Shown here: positions 20,937 to 30,443 of the stretch, piece by piece | Layout of the letters: each line of letters begins with the position of its first letter | Numbering within the stretch: position 1 is the stretch's first letter | Assembly (NCBI RefSeq): GCF_022678625.1 | Contig: NZ_JALBYQ010000002.1 | Coordinates: 434,001 to 498,000 of the forward strand | Reading direction: 5' to 3' | DNA from: Aliiroseovarius subalbicans | Lineage (GTDB): Bacteria; Pseudomonadota; Alphaproteobacteria; Rhodobacterales; Rhodobacteraceae | DNA: 64,000 nt | Notes under the pieces: model-generated | What the model was told of the DNA's origin: nothing | Database searches by the model: none | The model's input: the letters and a program-made list of their open reading frames with translations, nothing else | Position numbers and translations under genes: made by a program

Positions 20937-22610
20937 ATGCCCCACGACGGACAGGATATCACCATGACCACAGCCCTGATGGACAACCTTCTGAGCCTGA
21001 CCGGCGACGCAGTCGCCCCGGTCGAGGCGCTGTTCGACACCGCCAAAACCAACGTGCGTGCCATGGTCGTGGACGGCGACCGCGTGTCGGGTGCCAAGCT
21101 GGAAACCCACCAGGCCGCCGCGCACGCGCTGTCCTGGCTGGCCACCTACACCGAAAGCCTGCGCCAGATGCAAGCCTGGGCCACGCGGCTCAAGGACGAC
21201 GGCAGGCTGGGTGAAATGGAAAGCCTGATCCTTCAAATAGCGTTCGGCGAATACCTGTCCCAGATCAAGGGCGGGATGATGATGAGCCAGAACGAGTTTG
21301 CCCGCCTGTCCGACATGGGCGTGGACGATGCCCCCCTGAACACCGACGCAATCACCGCACTGATTTCCGGGGCCAACACCCCCGCCGCGCGCACCCGTCT
21401 GGTGGAGCTGATGCAGGGCAATGCGGGCCACGCCACCTTCGGCGCGACCGGGCTGGACGAAGAGCTGGAGATGATCCGCGAACAGTTCCGCCGCTACGCT
21501 GACGACCGTGTCGTCCCCAATGCGCATGACTGGCACCTGAAGGATGACTTCATTCCGATGGAGATCATCGAGGAGCTGGCCGAAATGGGCGTGTTCGGCC
21601 TGACAATCCCCGAGGAATTCGGCGGGTTGGGCCTGACGAAAGCGTCGATGGTCGTGGTGTCCGAGGAACTCAGCCGTGGCTACATCGGTGTGGGCTCGCT
21701 GGGCACGCGATCGGAGATTGCGGCCGAGCTGATCCTGGCCGGCGGCACTGACGCACAGAAGGAAAACTGGCTGCCGAAGCTGTCGTCGGGTGAAATCCTG
21801 CCGACAGCCGTGTTCACCGAACCCAACACCGGCTCTGACCTCGGATCGCTGCGCACCCGTGCGGTGAAGGTGGGCGATGATTACGAAGTGACTGGCAACA
21901 AGACCTGGATCACCCACGCCGCGCGCACTCATGTGATGACGCTTCTGGCGCGCACCGACCCCGACAGCACCGATCACCGGGGCCTGTCGATGTTCCTAGC
22001 GGAAAAGACCCCCGGCGACGACGCCAATCCCTTCCCCACCGACGGCATGACTGGCGGAGAGATCGAGGTGCTGGGCTACCGCGGCATGAAGGAATACGAA
22101 CTGGCCTTTGATGGGTTCAAGGTGAAGGGCGAAAACCTTCTGGGCGGCGAAGAAGGCCAGGGCTTCAAGCAGCTGATGAAGACGTTTGAGGCCGCCCGCA
22201 TCCAGACCGCCGCCCGCGCCATCGGCGTGGCGCAAAACGCGCTTGAGGTCGGCATGCAATATGCCGAGGACCGTAAGCAATTCGGCAAGTCCCTGATCAA
22301 TTTCCCGCGCGTGTCGGGCAAGCTGGCGATGATGGCGGTTGAGATCATGGTGGCCCGTCAGCTGACCTATTTCAGCGCGTGGGAGAAGGACCATGACCAG
22401 CGCTGCGACCTTGAGGCCGGGATGGCGAAACTGCTGGGCGCCCGCGTGGCCTGGGCCTGCGCCGACAATGCGCTGCAGATCCACGGCGGCAACGGCTTTG
22501 CACTGGAATACCAGATCAGCCGCATCCTGTGTGACGCCCGCATCCTGAACATCTTTGAGGGTGCTGCGGAAATTCAGGCACAAGTGATTGCCCGTCGCCT
22601 GTTGGGCTGA
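20937..22610 (+). CDS. mcd: Acyl-CoA dehydrogenase, probably methylsuccinyl-CoA dehydrogenase
   Basis: The 557-residue protein has an acyl-CoA dehydrogenase core (about 175-557) behind an unusual helical N-terminal extension of about 170 residues. That layout and length match (2S)-methylsuccinyl-CoA dehydrogenase of the ethylmalonyl-CoA pathway, not ordinary acyl-CoA dehydrogenases of about 380 residues. FAD-binding segments FTEPNTGSDLGS and TGNKTWITHAAR are present; the catalytic base is probably Glu541 in NIFEGAAEIQ. Alternative start ATG at 20964. EtfAB in the window is the expected electron acceptor. The exact substrate is inferred from architecture. Confidence 0.78.
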   Translation: MPHDGQDITMTTALMDNLLSLTGDAVAPVEALFDTAKTNVRAMVVDGDRVSGAKLETHQAAAHALSWLATYTESLRQMQAWATRLKDDGRLGEMESLILQIAFGEYLSQIKGGMMMSQNEFARLSDMGVDDAPLNTDAITALISGANTPAARTRLVELMQGNAGHATFGATGLDEELEMIREQFRRYADDRVVPNAHDWHLKDDFIPMEIIEELAEMGVFGLTIPEEFGGLGLTKASMVVVSEELSRGYIGVGSLGTRSEIAAELILAGGTDAQKENWLPKLSSGEILPTAVFTEPNTGSDLGSLRTRAVKVGDDYEVTGNKTWITHAARTHVMTLLARTDPDSTDHRGLSMFLAEKTPGDDANPFPTDGMTGGEIEVLGYRGMKEYELAFDGFKVKGENLLGGEEGQGFKQLMKTFEAARIQTAARAIGVAQNALEVGMQYAEDRKQFGKSLINFPRVSGKLAMMAVEIMVARQLTYFSAWEKDHDQRCDLEAGMAKLLGARVAWACADNALQIHGGNGFALEYQISRILCDARILNIFEGAAEIQAQVIARRLLG

Positions 22611-22633
22611 TCCGGCACAAATTGACGCAGAGA

Positions 22634-22665
22634 AGCCCTCCGGTCGCCGGGGGGCTTTTCTTTTT
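22634..22665 (+). terminator. Intrinsic terminator after the mcd-like gene
   Basis: A 10-bp stem (22634-22643 with 22647-22656, one T-G pair) with a TCG loop is followed by TTTTCTTTTT. It lies 23 nt after the stop and before the TetR gene. Confidence 0.9.
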
Positions 22666-22712
22666 CGCACTTGCAGCATAAACATGATACGCAACCGTAT
22701 GGAGTAGAGGCG

Positions 22713-23252
22713 ATGCCCGCGACAAAGACCCGTTTGAACGCTGACAACTGGCTTGTCGCCGGGTTGGATGCGCTGGTGAAGCGCGGACCCGACGCCCTCA
22801 AGGCTGAAAAACTGGCCCGCGACGTGGGGGCAACCAAAGGTTCGTTCTACTGGCACTTCAAGGACTTGCCGGACTACCACACGCGCCTGGTTGGCCTGTG
22901 GGAACAGCGCGCCCTTGTGTCTCTGGCCGGGGCCGGGGAAGAAGAGGCCGATCCGGTGCGCCGCCTTGATCGCTTGGGTTCTTTGTCCGCGACAAACGCG
23001 CTGGAACAGGCCGTGCGGGCCTGGGCACAGGCCAATTCCGAGATGGCCGCGGCCATCGACCGGGTCGAGGCGCACCGCCTGGCCCTGACCCGCGCCACGC
23101 TGGGCGAGCTTCACCTGACCAACCCCGATTTCGCCCGCATCGTGTTGGGCGCACAGATCGGAATGGGCACGCTCAGCGCGTCGGACGGGCAGGAAAATGA
23201 CAGCGCGATGTCCACCCTGCTGGCCGCCCTTCTGGCCCTGCGGGACGCCTGA
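22713..23252 (+). CDS. TetR-family transcriptional regulator
   Basis: The 179-residue protein has an N-terminal TetR helix-turn-helix: LVAGLDALVKRGPDAL, then AEKLARDVGATKGSFYWHFKD (about 30-50). The C-terminal ligand domain is not assignable. ATG 22713 is preceded by GGAGTAGAGG. It is coupled to a META-domain lipoprotein gene by a TGATG overlap. Its target may be the upstream dehydrogenase or its own operon; no operator was identified. Confidence 0.88.
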   Translation: MPATKTRLNADNWLVAGLDALVKRGPDALKAEKLARDVGATKGSFYWHFKDLPDYHTRLVGLWEQRALVSLAGAGEEEADPVRRLDRLGSLSATNALEQAVRAWAQANSEMAAAIDRVEAHRLALTRATLGELHLTNPDFARIVLGAQIGMGTLSASDGQENDSAMSTLLAALLALRDA

Positions 23253-23644
23253 TGCGCGCGCTGTTGGCAGCCATCGCGCTGGCCGCGCTGGCAAGCTGTG
23301 AGGGGGACGAAACGATTTCCGGGTACAGCGACACCAAGGTCACATGGGTGCTTGAGGAGCTGGACGGCGTACCGTTCACCGCCCGCGCCACGATCACCTT
23401 TCCCGAGGAAGGCAAGATCGCCGGAGAAGCCCCCTGCAATCGCTATTTCGGCGCGCAGACAGCACCTTACCCGTGGTTTGACGTGGACGGCGTGGGCGCC
23501 ACCCGCATGGCCTGTCCGGATCTCGACGCCGAGGGCCGTTTCTTTGCGGCGCTGGAGCGTGTGACCCTGGCCGAGGTGGCTGGAAACACATTGATCCTGT
23601 CCACCGAGGACCGGGTTGAGATGGTCTTCAAGGCTCAGCCCTAG
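23252..23644 (+). CDS. META/HslJ-domain lipoprotein
   Basis: The 130-residue protein has a lipoprotein signal with a lipobox ending LASC (Cys16), then a META domain with the typical WVLEELDG opening and the APCNRYFG...ATRMACPD core. META proteins are small outer-membrane or periplasmic proteins linked to heat or antibiotic stress (HslJ). The start overlaps the TetR stop by one base; the stop shares a CTAG with convergent recO. Confidence 0.87.
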   Translation: MRALLAAIALAALASCEGDETISGYSDTKVTWVLEELDGVPFTARATITFPEEGKIAGEAPCNRYFGAQTAPYPWFDVDGVGATRMACPDLDAEGRFFAALERVTLAEVAGNTLILSTEDRVEMVFKAQP

Positions 23645-24366
23645 GTCACCGCCCGTTTCAGGCGATCCACAAGCCGCGCGCGTGCTTCGGGCAGGGGCTT
23701 GTCCCCCAGCGAATGTGCCAGCCATCGGGTCAGAAAATGCCCGGTGGTGTGCAGCCCTTCGACCACATTCGCGGCGTCTCCCGTGCCGACACCCAGAAGC
23801 TCGGGCGGCAGCGGCAACAGGCGCTCAGCCCAATCACCGGCCCCTTCCGCACTGACCGCGCGACCGGATTTGGGCGAGACATAGGCCAGATCCTCACGCT
23901 CGCCCGTCACCGCGCAGCGCGACAGATCCAGGCCAAAGCCCATATCTTCAAGCAACGACAATTCCCATTTCAGATAGGCCACCGGCCAAGCTTCGTTCTG
24001 ACCCAGAAGGTCCAGCATGGCGATCGTGCGGGCATAAAGCGTCGGGTGGGCCTCGCGCTCAGGCAAGGCAAAGCACAAAAGCGCGCAAACGGCATTGAGA
24101 CCGGCCAGCGCGGCGCGATCCGACAGGATCGCCGCACGGCTTTTGACCGGTTCGACGGTGAAGCTGCCGATATGTTCCTCAAGCCGGGCGCGCCAGGACA
24201 GATCCAGCTGTGCGCCGGGTTGCAGGATCGGCGCGATCTTGCGGCTGACGCCACCGCGCACCACACCCGCGTGACGGCCATGTTCGGCCGTGAACACCTC
24301 GATGATCGCCGAGGTTTCGCCGTGCTTTCGCACCGACAACAATGCGCCCTGATCCCGCCACTCCAT
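23641..24366 (-). CDS. recO: DNA repair protein RecO
   Basis: The 241-residue protein begins with the RecO OB-fold ([21 protein letters not shown]) and continues with the helical domain ([13 protein letters not shown]). RecO works with RecR to load RecA on SSB-coated gaps. It is the last gene of the long leftward housekeeping chain, 30 nt after DUF1491, and its TAG stop overlaps that of the META gene in a shared CTAG. Confidence 0.93.
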   Translation of the reverse strand: MEWRDQGALLSVRKHGETSAIIEVFTAEHGRHAGVVRGGVSRKIAPILQPGAQLDLSWRARLEEHIGSFTVEPVKSRAAILSDRAALAGLNAVCALLCFALPEREAHPTLYARTIAMLDLLGQNEAWPVAYLKWELSLLEDMGFGLDLSRCAVTGEREDLAYVSPKSGRAVSAEGAGDWAERLLPLPPELLGVGTGDAANVVEGLHTTGHFLTRWLAHSLGDKPLPEARARLVDRLKRAVT

Positions 24367-24396
24367 GACGCCAGTTTGCGCGGGTTGGCGGTGGGG

Positions 24397-24729
24397 TCAA
24401 TCGGAAAGGCCGGGTTCATCTAGAAGATGGCGCCCCTGACGGTCCTCGACCTCGATCACCCAAAGGTCCGGGTCAAAGCCCCGCTGCCGGGCCAGCGCGT
24501 CGTCAACGCTGTGTTCGTCCCCCTTAGACAGCACAACCCAGGTGCGTTCACCCGTCATCAGATCGAAACTGCGTTGATAGACGGTCGCGTTACCGTCCAG
24601 CGTGTTCAGTTTCACCAGGACCGCCCCTGCGGTCGCGTCGCCTTTCTTGACCACGAAGGCCGGGATGTCGTGAACCCTGAGCCGCGCCAGATAGGCCGAC
24701 ACCCAGATATCGGCGGTCAGCCTTGTCAC
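24397..24729 (-). CDS. DUF1491-family protein
   Basis: This 110-residue protein matches DUF1491: AYLARLRVHDIPAFVVKKGD, GAVLVKLNTLDG, and the C-terminal FDPDLWVIEVEDRQGRHLL. It has no signal peptide or membrane helix and no known function. The 4-nt overlap with era and placement next to recO are common in alphaproteobacteria, which hints at a housekeeping RNA- or DNA-related task, but that is inference. Confidence 0.85.
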   Translation of the reverse strand: MTRLTADIWVSAYLARLRVHDIPAFVVKKGDATAGAVLVKLNTLDGNATVYQRSFDLMTGERTWVVLSKGDEHSVDDALARQRGFDPDLWVIEVEDRQGRHLLDEPGLSD

Positions 24730-25634
24730 GTGTTGCCGTCTTTGAAATCGAGCCCCATTTCTGAGTAGCGCTCTTTTTCCTCAAGCCAGTTCGGGCGCAC
24801 CTTTACCTGCAGGAACAGGTGAATCTTACGGCCCAGAAACTCCTCAAGCTCGGCGCGGGCGGCTTGACTGACGGCCTTGATCGTCTCGCCCTTCTTGCCC
24901 AGCACGATGCCCTTGTGGCCGTCGCGCATGACATAAATCATCTGGTCGATCCGGGCCGAGCCATCCTTGCGCTCTTCCCAAGCCTCGGTCTCGACTGTCA
25001 TCTGGTAGGGCAGTTCCTGGTGCAGGCGCAGCGTCAGCTTTTCCCGCGTAATTTCAGCCGCGATCATGCGCAGGGGCAGGTCGGCGATCTGGTCTTCGGG
25101 GTAAAGCCATGGCCCTTCGGGCAGCTCATCCGCCAGCCAGGCGCGCAAGGTTTCGACGCCGTGACCTTTCTCGGCCGAAATCATGAAGGTTTCGACGAAG
25201 TCGAAGCGCTCGTTCAGCTCTTTGGTCAGGGCCAAAAGCCCTTCGCTTTGCACCCGATCGATCTTGTTGATCGCCAGCGCAATCTTGCGGCCTTTGCCGA
25301 TTTCGTCCAGCCCGTCCAGGATGCGCTTGACCCCTTCGGTCATGCCGCGATGCGCCTCGACCATCAGCACGATGACATCGGCATCCGCGGCCCCGCCCCA
25401 AGCAGCGGCAACCATTGCGCGGTCCAGCCGGCGTTTGGGTTGGAACAGGCCGGGAGTGTCGACAAACACGATCTGGCTGTCGCCTTCGATTGCCACGCCG
25501 CGAATGCGGGCGCGGGTGGTCTGAACCTTGTGCGTGACGATCGACACCTTGGCCCCGACCATGCGGTTGGTGAGGGTCGATTTGCCGGCGTTCGGCTCTC
25601 CGATCAGGGCAACAAAGCCCGCGCGTGTGGTCAT
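24726..25634 (-). CDS. era: GTPase Era
   Basis: Era binds the 3' end of 16S rRNA during small-subunit maturation. The 302-residue protein has G1 [10 protein letters not shown]2 around TTRARIRG, G3 DTPGLF, G4 NKID, and a C-terminal KH domain (about 200-290, [17 protein letters not shown]). It overlaps rnc and DUF1491 by 4 nt each, the classic rnc-era arrangement coupling rRNA processing with ribosome assembly. Confidence 0.96.
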   Translation of the reverse strand: MTTRAGFVALIGEPNAGKSTLTNRMVGAKVSIVTHKVQTTRARIRGVAIEGDSQIVFVDTPGLFQPKRRLDRAMVAAAWGGAADADVIVLMVEAHRGMTEGVKRILDGLDEIGKGRKIALAINKIDRVQSEGLLALTKELNERFDFVETFMISAEKGHGVETLRAWLADELPEGPWLYPEDQIADLPLRMIAAEITREKLTLRLHQELPYQMTVETEAWEERKDGSARIDQMIYVMRDGHKGIVLGKKGETIKAVSQAARAELEEFLGRKIHLFLQVKVRPNWLEEKERYSEMGLDFKDGNT

Positions 25635-26317
25635 GTTTCGGCCTCCAGCCGTGTGAAAAGCGCCTTGGCGGCGGCTTGTTCCGCCGCCCGTTTAGACGGC
25701 GCTGTTGCAGTCGCCTTATGTCCGTTGGACAGGCTTGCTTCGATGGTGAAAACGGGCGCGTGATCCGGTCCCTCGCGCGCGACTTCGGTGTATTTCGGCG
25801 GCGCCAGCTTGCGCGCCTGCGCCCATTCCTGAAGCGCGGTTTTCGGGTCGCGGGCGTCGGCCTCGACATTGGCGATCCGATCGCCCCACAGGCGCACGAT
25901 CATGTCCCGCGCGGCCGTAAAACCAGCGTCCAGATAGACCGCGGCAACCACAGCTTCCATTGCGTCGCCCAGCAGGGCCAGTTTGCGCCGCCCGCCGGTC
26001 TTCATCTCGGACCGCCCCAGCTTCAGAACCGCGCCCAGGTCAACGTCGCGCGCGACTTCGGCGCAGGCTTCCTTGCGAACCAGGGCATTGAACCGCGGCG
26101 CAATGGTGCCTTCGGGGGCGTTGGGGTCGTCGGCCAAAAGTTTCTCGGCCATGACCAGGCCCAGCACGCGGTCGCCCAGGAACTCCAGCCGTTGGTTGTC
26201 GGGTCGCGTGTTCGACGACAAAGAGCCGTGCGTCAGGGCGCGGATCAACAGTTCCGGCTTGGAAAACTCATGCCCGATCCGGCCCTGAAAAGCCTTGAGG
26301 TCGGCCGACAGCTTCAC
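25631..26317 (-). CDS. rnc: Ribonuclease III
   Basis: The 228-residue protein has the catalytic signature [13 protein letters not shown] (about 44-56) and the second acidic pair in [15 protein letters not shown], followed by a C-terminal double-stranded RNA-binding domain (about 155-225). It processes rRNA precursors and structured mRNAs. It overlaps lepB upstream and era downstream by 4 nt each. Confidence 0.96.
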   Translation of the reverse strand: MKLSADLKAFQGRIGHEFSKPELLIRALTHGSLSSNTRPDNQRLEFLGDRVLGLVMAEKLLADDPNAPEGTIAPRFNALVRKEACAEVARDVDLGAVLKLGRSEMKTGGRRKLALLGDAMEAVVAAVYLDAGFTAARDMIVRLWGDRIANVEADARDPKTALQEWAQARKLAPPKYTEVAREGPDHAPVFTIEASLSNGHKATATAPSKRAAEQAAAKALFTRLEAET

Positions 26318-27093
26318 TCGATCGCCTTGAAGAACCGGTCGCCGCGCCAGGTCCAGAAATAGACCAGCCGCTTGCCCGCCGAGGAGAACATGATGCGATC
26401 AGCGCGACCCAGAAGGTATTCAGCCGGGACCATGCCCACACCGCCCGCGCGCTGGCTGACCCGGCTGTCGGTCGAGTTGTCGCGGTTGTCACCCATGAAG
26501 AAGTAGTGCCCCTCGGGCACGGTGAACACGTTGGTGTTGTCCAGCCGCCTGTTGCCCACGTTCAGGATCGAATGCTCCACACCGCCCGGCAGGGATTCGA
26601 TGAAGCGTTCCTTTTCACAGATAGCGCCCTGCCCGACCGGGCCGTTGGCGCATTGCGGGATGGTGGCAAAGCGGCCTTGCGGCGCTTTGATCTCTTCGAA
26701 CGTGCCTGCGGGAACCTGGGTCGCCTCGACCCCGTTCACCGACAGCACACCGTTCGTCACTTGGATCTTGTCGCCTGGCAGGCCGATCAGGCGTTTGACA
26801 TAGTCGGTCTTGAGCGTCGGGTGGCGGAACACGACCACATCGCCGCGCTCAGGGTCAGACGCCAGAATCCGGCCCGAGAAGGGGCACATCGAGAACGGGC
26901 AGGAATAGCGCGAATAGCCATAGGCCATCTTGTTCACGAACAGGAAATCCCCGATCAGAAGCGTGTCTTTCATCGACCCGGTCGGGATCCAGAAAGGTTG
27001 AAAGAACAGGGTGCGGAATATGCCTGCGATGATCAACGCCCAGAACACCGTTTTGACGGTCTCCAGTATGCCTTCTTCTTTCTTTTCAGCCAT
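26314..27093 (-). CDS. lepB: Signal peptidase I
   Basis: The 259-residue membrane serine protease has an N-terminal membrane helix (about 13-31), the nucleophile Ser40 in PTGSMKDTL, the general base Lys100 in [11 protein letters not shown], and box [12 protein letters not shown] near the C-terminus. It cleaves Sec and Tat signal peptides at the outer face of the inner membrane. It overlaps rnc by 4 nt and starts 54 nt after acpS. Confidence 0.95.
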   Translation of the reverse strand: MAEKKEEGILETVKTVFWALIIAGIFRTLFFQPFWIPTGSMKDTLLIGDFLFVNKMAYGYSRYSCPFSMCPFSGRILASDPERGDVVVFRHPTLKTDYVKRLIGLPGDKIQVTNGVLSVNGVEATQVPAGTFEEIKAPQGRFATIPQCANGPVGQGAICEKERFIESLPGGVEHSILNVGNRRLDNTNVFTVPEGHYFFMGDNRDNSTDSRVSQRAGGVGMVPAEYLLGRADRIMFSSAGKRLVYFWTWRGDRFFKAIE

Positions 27094-27147
27094 GATCTGT
27101 CCTGCCTCGTGGGGTTGGGGGCTACATGGGCGGGGAATGGGTGGGAG

Positions 27148-27549
27148 TCAAGTCAACGCACGCGCCTCGATCACCACGAAGGCCTGCGCCCAGGGGTGAT
27201 CATCGGTCAGCGTCACGTGGATGATCGCCTCGTGCCCATCCGGGGTCATGTCAGCCAGACGTTCGGCGGCCCAGCCGGTGACGTGCATCACCGGCTGGCC
27301 AGTGCGCAGGTTCGACACCGCCATGTCCTTCCAGGCGATGCCCATGCGCAGGCCGGTGCCCAGCGCCTTGGAACACGCTTCTTTCGCGGCCCAGCGTTTG
27401 GCATAGGTGCCCGCCACATCGCGGCGCCGTTCCGATTTCGCCTGTTCGACCTCGGTGAAGACACGGTTGCGAAACCGGTCGCCGTGGCGGTCCAGAACGC
27501 CCTGGATGCGGTCGATATTGGCAAGGTCGGTGCCGATGCCAAGGATCAT
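27148..27549 (-). CDS. acpS: Holo-[acyl-carrier-protein] synthase
   Basis: The enzyme transfers 4'-phosphopantetheine from CoA to ACP. The 133-residue protein has the [15 protein letters not shown] start with Mg-binding Asp8 and the second motif [16 protein letters not shown] with the conserved Glu. Length and placement in the pdxJ-acpS-lepB cluster are typical of the class, although here a dehydrogenase and a small exported protein gene separate it from pdxJ. Confidence 0.95.
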   Translation of the reverse strand: MILGIGTDLANIDRIQGVLDRHGDRFRNRVFTEVEQAKSERRRDVAGTYAKRWAAKEACSKALGTGLRMGIAWKDMAVSNLRTGQPVMHVTGWAAERLADMTPDGHEAIIHVTLTDDHPWAQAFVVIEARALT

Positions 27550-27552
27550 GGC

Positions 27553-28536
27553 TCAGACCTCCACCACGACGGTGCCCAGTTTCTCACCTGCCTCGACCAT
27601 CTCATGCGCGTGGGCCATGTCGGCCAGGCTGCCGCCGGGCACAACCGCATGGGACAGCTTGCCCGCTTCCAACCAGTCGGTCAGCTGCGCCTCACCCAAA
27701 CGGCGGGTGGCAGCGTCGAGTTGGTAGACGATCAACATGTGCAGCGTCACGTTCTTGAACATGAGCGGATAGAAGTTGAGGGCAGGTTCACGCACCGCCG
27801 CCGAAGCATAGGCCGCGATCACACCACGCGGTTTGATCAGGGGCACAGACGCCGCCTGGTTCGCGCCGAAATCCACATCGACGATCCGGTCCACGCCCGC
27901 GCCATCGGTCATATCCATGACCGCCTGCGTCACGTCGGTGTCGCGGTAGTTCACCCATTCCTCGGCCCCGGCATGGGCCGCCTTCTCGGCCGAGGACACC
28001 GTGGTGATCACCCGTGCACCGCCCAGCGCGGCCATCTGGCAGGCATAGCGCCCGACCGTGCCCGCCCCACCGGTAACCAGAACGGTCTGGCCGTCAATTG
28101 GCCCGTCGCGATAGAGCGCGTACCAGGCCGTCATCGCCGGGATGCCAAAACAGGCGCCTTCGTCGAAACTGGTTGTATCCGGCAAGCGCACCGCATGTTC
28201 GGACGGGATCGCCAGAAGCTCGGCGGCAGTGCCAAAGGCGCGTTGCCACTGGGCGTTCCAGATCCAGACCCGTTCACCGACGCGGGCGGTGTCCACGCCC
28301 GCGCCCACGGCTTCAATCACTCCGGCACCGTCCGAATGCGGGATGATGCGGGGGAACGGCATGGCCGTTGCCAGTGACACACCCCCACGTGATTTCACGT
28401 CCGAGGGGTTCACGCCCGTGGCCTGCAAGCGCACGACAACTTCGCCCGCCGCAGGGATCGGGTCCGGCATATCGCCATGGGTCAGCACATCACGCGCAGG
28501 TCCGAAGCCTTCATAATAAACGGCTTTCATCTTCAT
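27553..28536 (-). CDS. Zinc-independent MDR oxidoreductase (quinone oxidoreductase-like)
   Basis: This 327-residue medium-chain dehydrogenase/reductase has the GroES-like N-terminal domain (GVNPSDVKSRGG) and a Rossmann domain with VTGGAGTVGRYACQMAA. The structural-zinc cysteine cluster is absent, as in NADPH:quinone oxidoreductases. Its ATG overlaps the preceding stop (ATGA), though the ATG two codons later fits the GGAGG site better. Only 3 nt separate it from acpS. The substrate is not assignable; its presence inside the pdxJ-acpS cluster looks like a lineage insertion. Confidence 0.85.
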   Translation of the reverse strand: MKMKAVYYEGFGPARDVLTHGDMPDPIPAAGEVVVRLQATGVNPSDVKSRGGVSLATAMPFPRIIPHSDGAGVIEAVGAGVDTARVGERVWIWNAQWQRAFGTAAELLAIPSEHAVRLPDTTSFDEGACFGIPAMTAWYALYRDGPIDGQTVLVTGGAGTVGRYACQMAALGGARVITTVSSAEKAAHAGAEEWVNYRDTDVTQAVMDMTDGAGVDRIVDVDFGANQAASVPLIKPRGVIAAYASAAVREPALNFYPLMFKNVTLHMLIVYQLDAATRRLGEAQLTDWLEAGKLSHAVVPGGSLADMAHAHEMVEAGEKLGTVVVEV

Positions 28537-28985
28537 TCTCCTCCCAGATTGACCCAGGCGTTGATATCGCCGGTGGCCTGGTTCAGCGTGAAATTCAAAA
28601 CGGTCGAATTCACGAACCCGTCTTCTGGCATGTATATGATGGCGGGCATTGCGAATTGCAGCCCGGTGGTGGGGTCATAGTGTGCCTCAAGCTGGTCGAA
28701 CAGAAGGCCGGAGAAGCCAACACTCCCCGCCCAACTGATGACCTTGCACTGCGCATCGCCCAGTTCTGCATAGGGCGGGGAAATCACCAGAAGGTGCAGT
28801 GCGCCCGCGGCAGGTTCGATCGTGTCGAGCAGCGCCAGGCGTACTTTGCCATTTGAAAAGGTGCGGCTGGTTTCATCCCAGGGTTCGACAAGGTTTCGGG
28901 CGGAAGCGCGCCAGTCACAATCCTCGACGTTTTGCGCGGCGGCAGGCGCCGCCAGCAGGGCCAGAGCCGCCAACCAGCGGATCAT
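28533..28985 (-). CDS. Exported small protein of unknown function
   Basis: The 150-residue protein has a clear Sec signal peptide (MIRWLAALALLAAPAAAQ, cleavage near residue 17-18) and a mature domain of about 130 residues rich in beta-strand-like segments, with two cysteines (Cys23 and one in DAQCKVISW) that could form a disulfide. I do not recognise a family. It overlaps both pdxJ and the MDR gene by 4 nt, so it is made with them. The location is probably periplasmic. Confidence 0.75.
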   Translation of the reverse strand: MIRWLAALALLAAPAAAQNVEDCDWRASARNLVEPWDETSRTFSNGKVRLALLDTIEPAAGALHLLVISPPYAELGDAQCKVISWAGSVGFSGLLFDQLEAHYDPTTGLQFAMPAIIYMPEDGFVNSTVLNFTLNQATGDINAWVNLGGE

Positions 28986-29734
28986 GCGCGTGCCTCATCC
29001 ATCAGGCGGCGCATTTCGGCGATGGCCGGGGTCAGGCCGCGAAAGATCGCCTCGCCGATCAGGAAATGACCGATGTTAAGCTCCATGATCTCGGGAAAAG
29101 CCGCGACCGGTTGCACTGTGTCATAGGTCAGCCCGTGGCCCGCGTGAACCTCCAGCCCCAGCGCGTGGGTAAAGGTGGACATCTCGCGTAGGCGGTCCAG
29201 TTCGGCGTCACGCTCGGCGAACTTTCCCTCGGCGTGGAAGTCGCAATAGGCGCCGGTGTGAAGTTCGACCACAGCCGCGCCGATGCGCGCGGCGGCTTCG
29301 ATCTGGGGCTTGTCGGCGGCGATGAAGATCGACACACGGCAGCCAGCCTGGCGCAACGGGTCGATGAAATGGGCCAGGCGGTTTTCCTGCCGCGCCACTT
29401 CCAACCCACCCTCGGTCGTCACCTCTTCGCGCTTTTCCGGCACGATGCAGACGGCGTGGGGTTTATGACGCAGGGCAATTGCCTGCATTTCATCCGTCGC
29501 GGCCATCTCAAAATTCAGCGGTACGGTCAGGGCCTCCATCAGCCCGTCGATATCTGCGTCACCGATGTGGCGGCGGTCTTCGCGCAGGTGGGCGGTGATG
29601 CCGTCGGCGCCGGCCTCCTCGGCCAGCTTCGCCGCCCGGATCGGGTCGGGATAGGCCGAGCCGCGTGCATTGCGCACGGTGGCGACGTGGTCGATATTCA
29701 CGCCCAGCCGCAATTTGCCAAGATATTCGGTCAT
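28982..29734 (-). CDS. pdxJ: Pyridoxine 5'-phosphate synthase
   Basis: PdxJ condenses 3-amino-2-oxopropyl phosphate with deoxyxylulose 5-phosphate to form pyridoxine phosphate. The 250-residue TIM-barrel protein has LGVNIDHVATVRNARG near the start, ADGITAHLREDRRHI, the ELHTGAY segment, and EVHAGHGLTYDTV near the end. I prefer ATG 29734, with AGGGAG upstream, over an ATG at 29758. Confidence 0.95.
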   Translation of the reverse strand: MTEYLGKLRLGVNIDHVATVRNARGSAYPDPIRAAKLAEEAGADGITAHLREDRRHIGDADIDGLMEALTVPLNFEMAATDEMQAIALRHKPHAVCIVPEKREEVTTEGGLEVARQENRLAHFIDPLRQAGCRVSIFIAADKPQIEAAARIGAAVVELHTGAYCDFHAEGKFAERDAELDRLREMSTFTHALGLEVHAGHGLTYDTVQPVAAFPEIMELNIGHFLIGEAIFRGLTPAIAEMRRLMDEARA

Positions 29735-29779
29735 CTTTCGCGCTCCCTCTGACGACACCTTGCGCCAGATGTAGCGCGT

Positions 29780-30418
29780 TTATTCACCCGCGTCAGCCTC
29801 TCCGGTCTGTGCGGACATGCGTTTTTCATACCGGGCCTTCAGCTTCCTGATCCGCCGCCGTTGATAGGCGTGGATGACCGGTCGCGACAGGCCATAGGCG
29901 ATCATGCCGGCCGCGATGCCGGGCACCAGGCCGCCCACCAGATATGGCAGGAACACTTGCGACATGAACCGCCGGAGCCCGCCCCAATGCGCCACATCGT
30001 CGGTAAAGGCGGCCATGAAGTTGTGCCACAGGTCCCCCGTCGCACGCCAGAAGGCTTCGATGATCTGCGGCAGGTGCATGTTGATCGGCAGATCCATGAT
30101 CCGCGACCCCAGCGTGATCGACAGCTCAGCGATCAGCGGGAAGGTCAGGGGATTGCCAAAGAAGGTCGCCAGCAGCGCGGCGATGATATTGCCGCGAATG
30201 ACGAAGGCCACGATGATGGCCGTCAGGAAATGCAGCCCAAAAAACGGGGTGAAACAGGCAAAGACACCCGAGGCAATGCCGCGCGAAATCCGGTGCGGCG
30301 GATCGGGCAGACGGCGCAGGCGATGTGCCACGTAGCCCGCCGCACGATACCAGCCACCGCGCGGATAGAAGAACTCCGCCACGATGCGCAGATAAGAGCG
30401 CGGGTTACGTTTGAACAA
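29780..30418 (-). CDS. DUF2062 membrane protein
   Basis: The 212-residue protein has the DUF2062 core (ASGVFACFTPFFGLHFLTA, FFGNPLTFP) with about three membrane helices and a basic C-terminal tail. It starts at TTG 30418 behind a GGGGGTGGG ribosome site; no better ATG gives the conserved N-terminus. Function is unknown; the family often sits beside spoT/pdxJ in alphaproteobacteria. Twenty-five bases separate it from spoT. Confidence 0.85.
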   Translation of the reverse strand: MFKRNPRSYLRIVAEFFYPRGGWYRAAGYVAHRLRRLPDPPHRISRGIASGVFACFTPFFGLHFLTAIIVAFVIRGNIIAALLATFFGNPLTFPLIAELSITLGSRIMDLPINMHLPQIIEAFWRATGDLWHNFMAAFTDDVAHWGGLRRFMSQVFLPYLVGGLVPGIAAGMIAYGLSRPVIHAYQRRRIRKLKARYEKRMSAQTGEADAGE

Positions 30419-30443
30419 TGCCCACCCCCTTCGGTCCGGCAGC

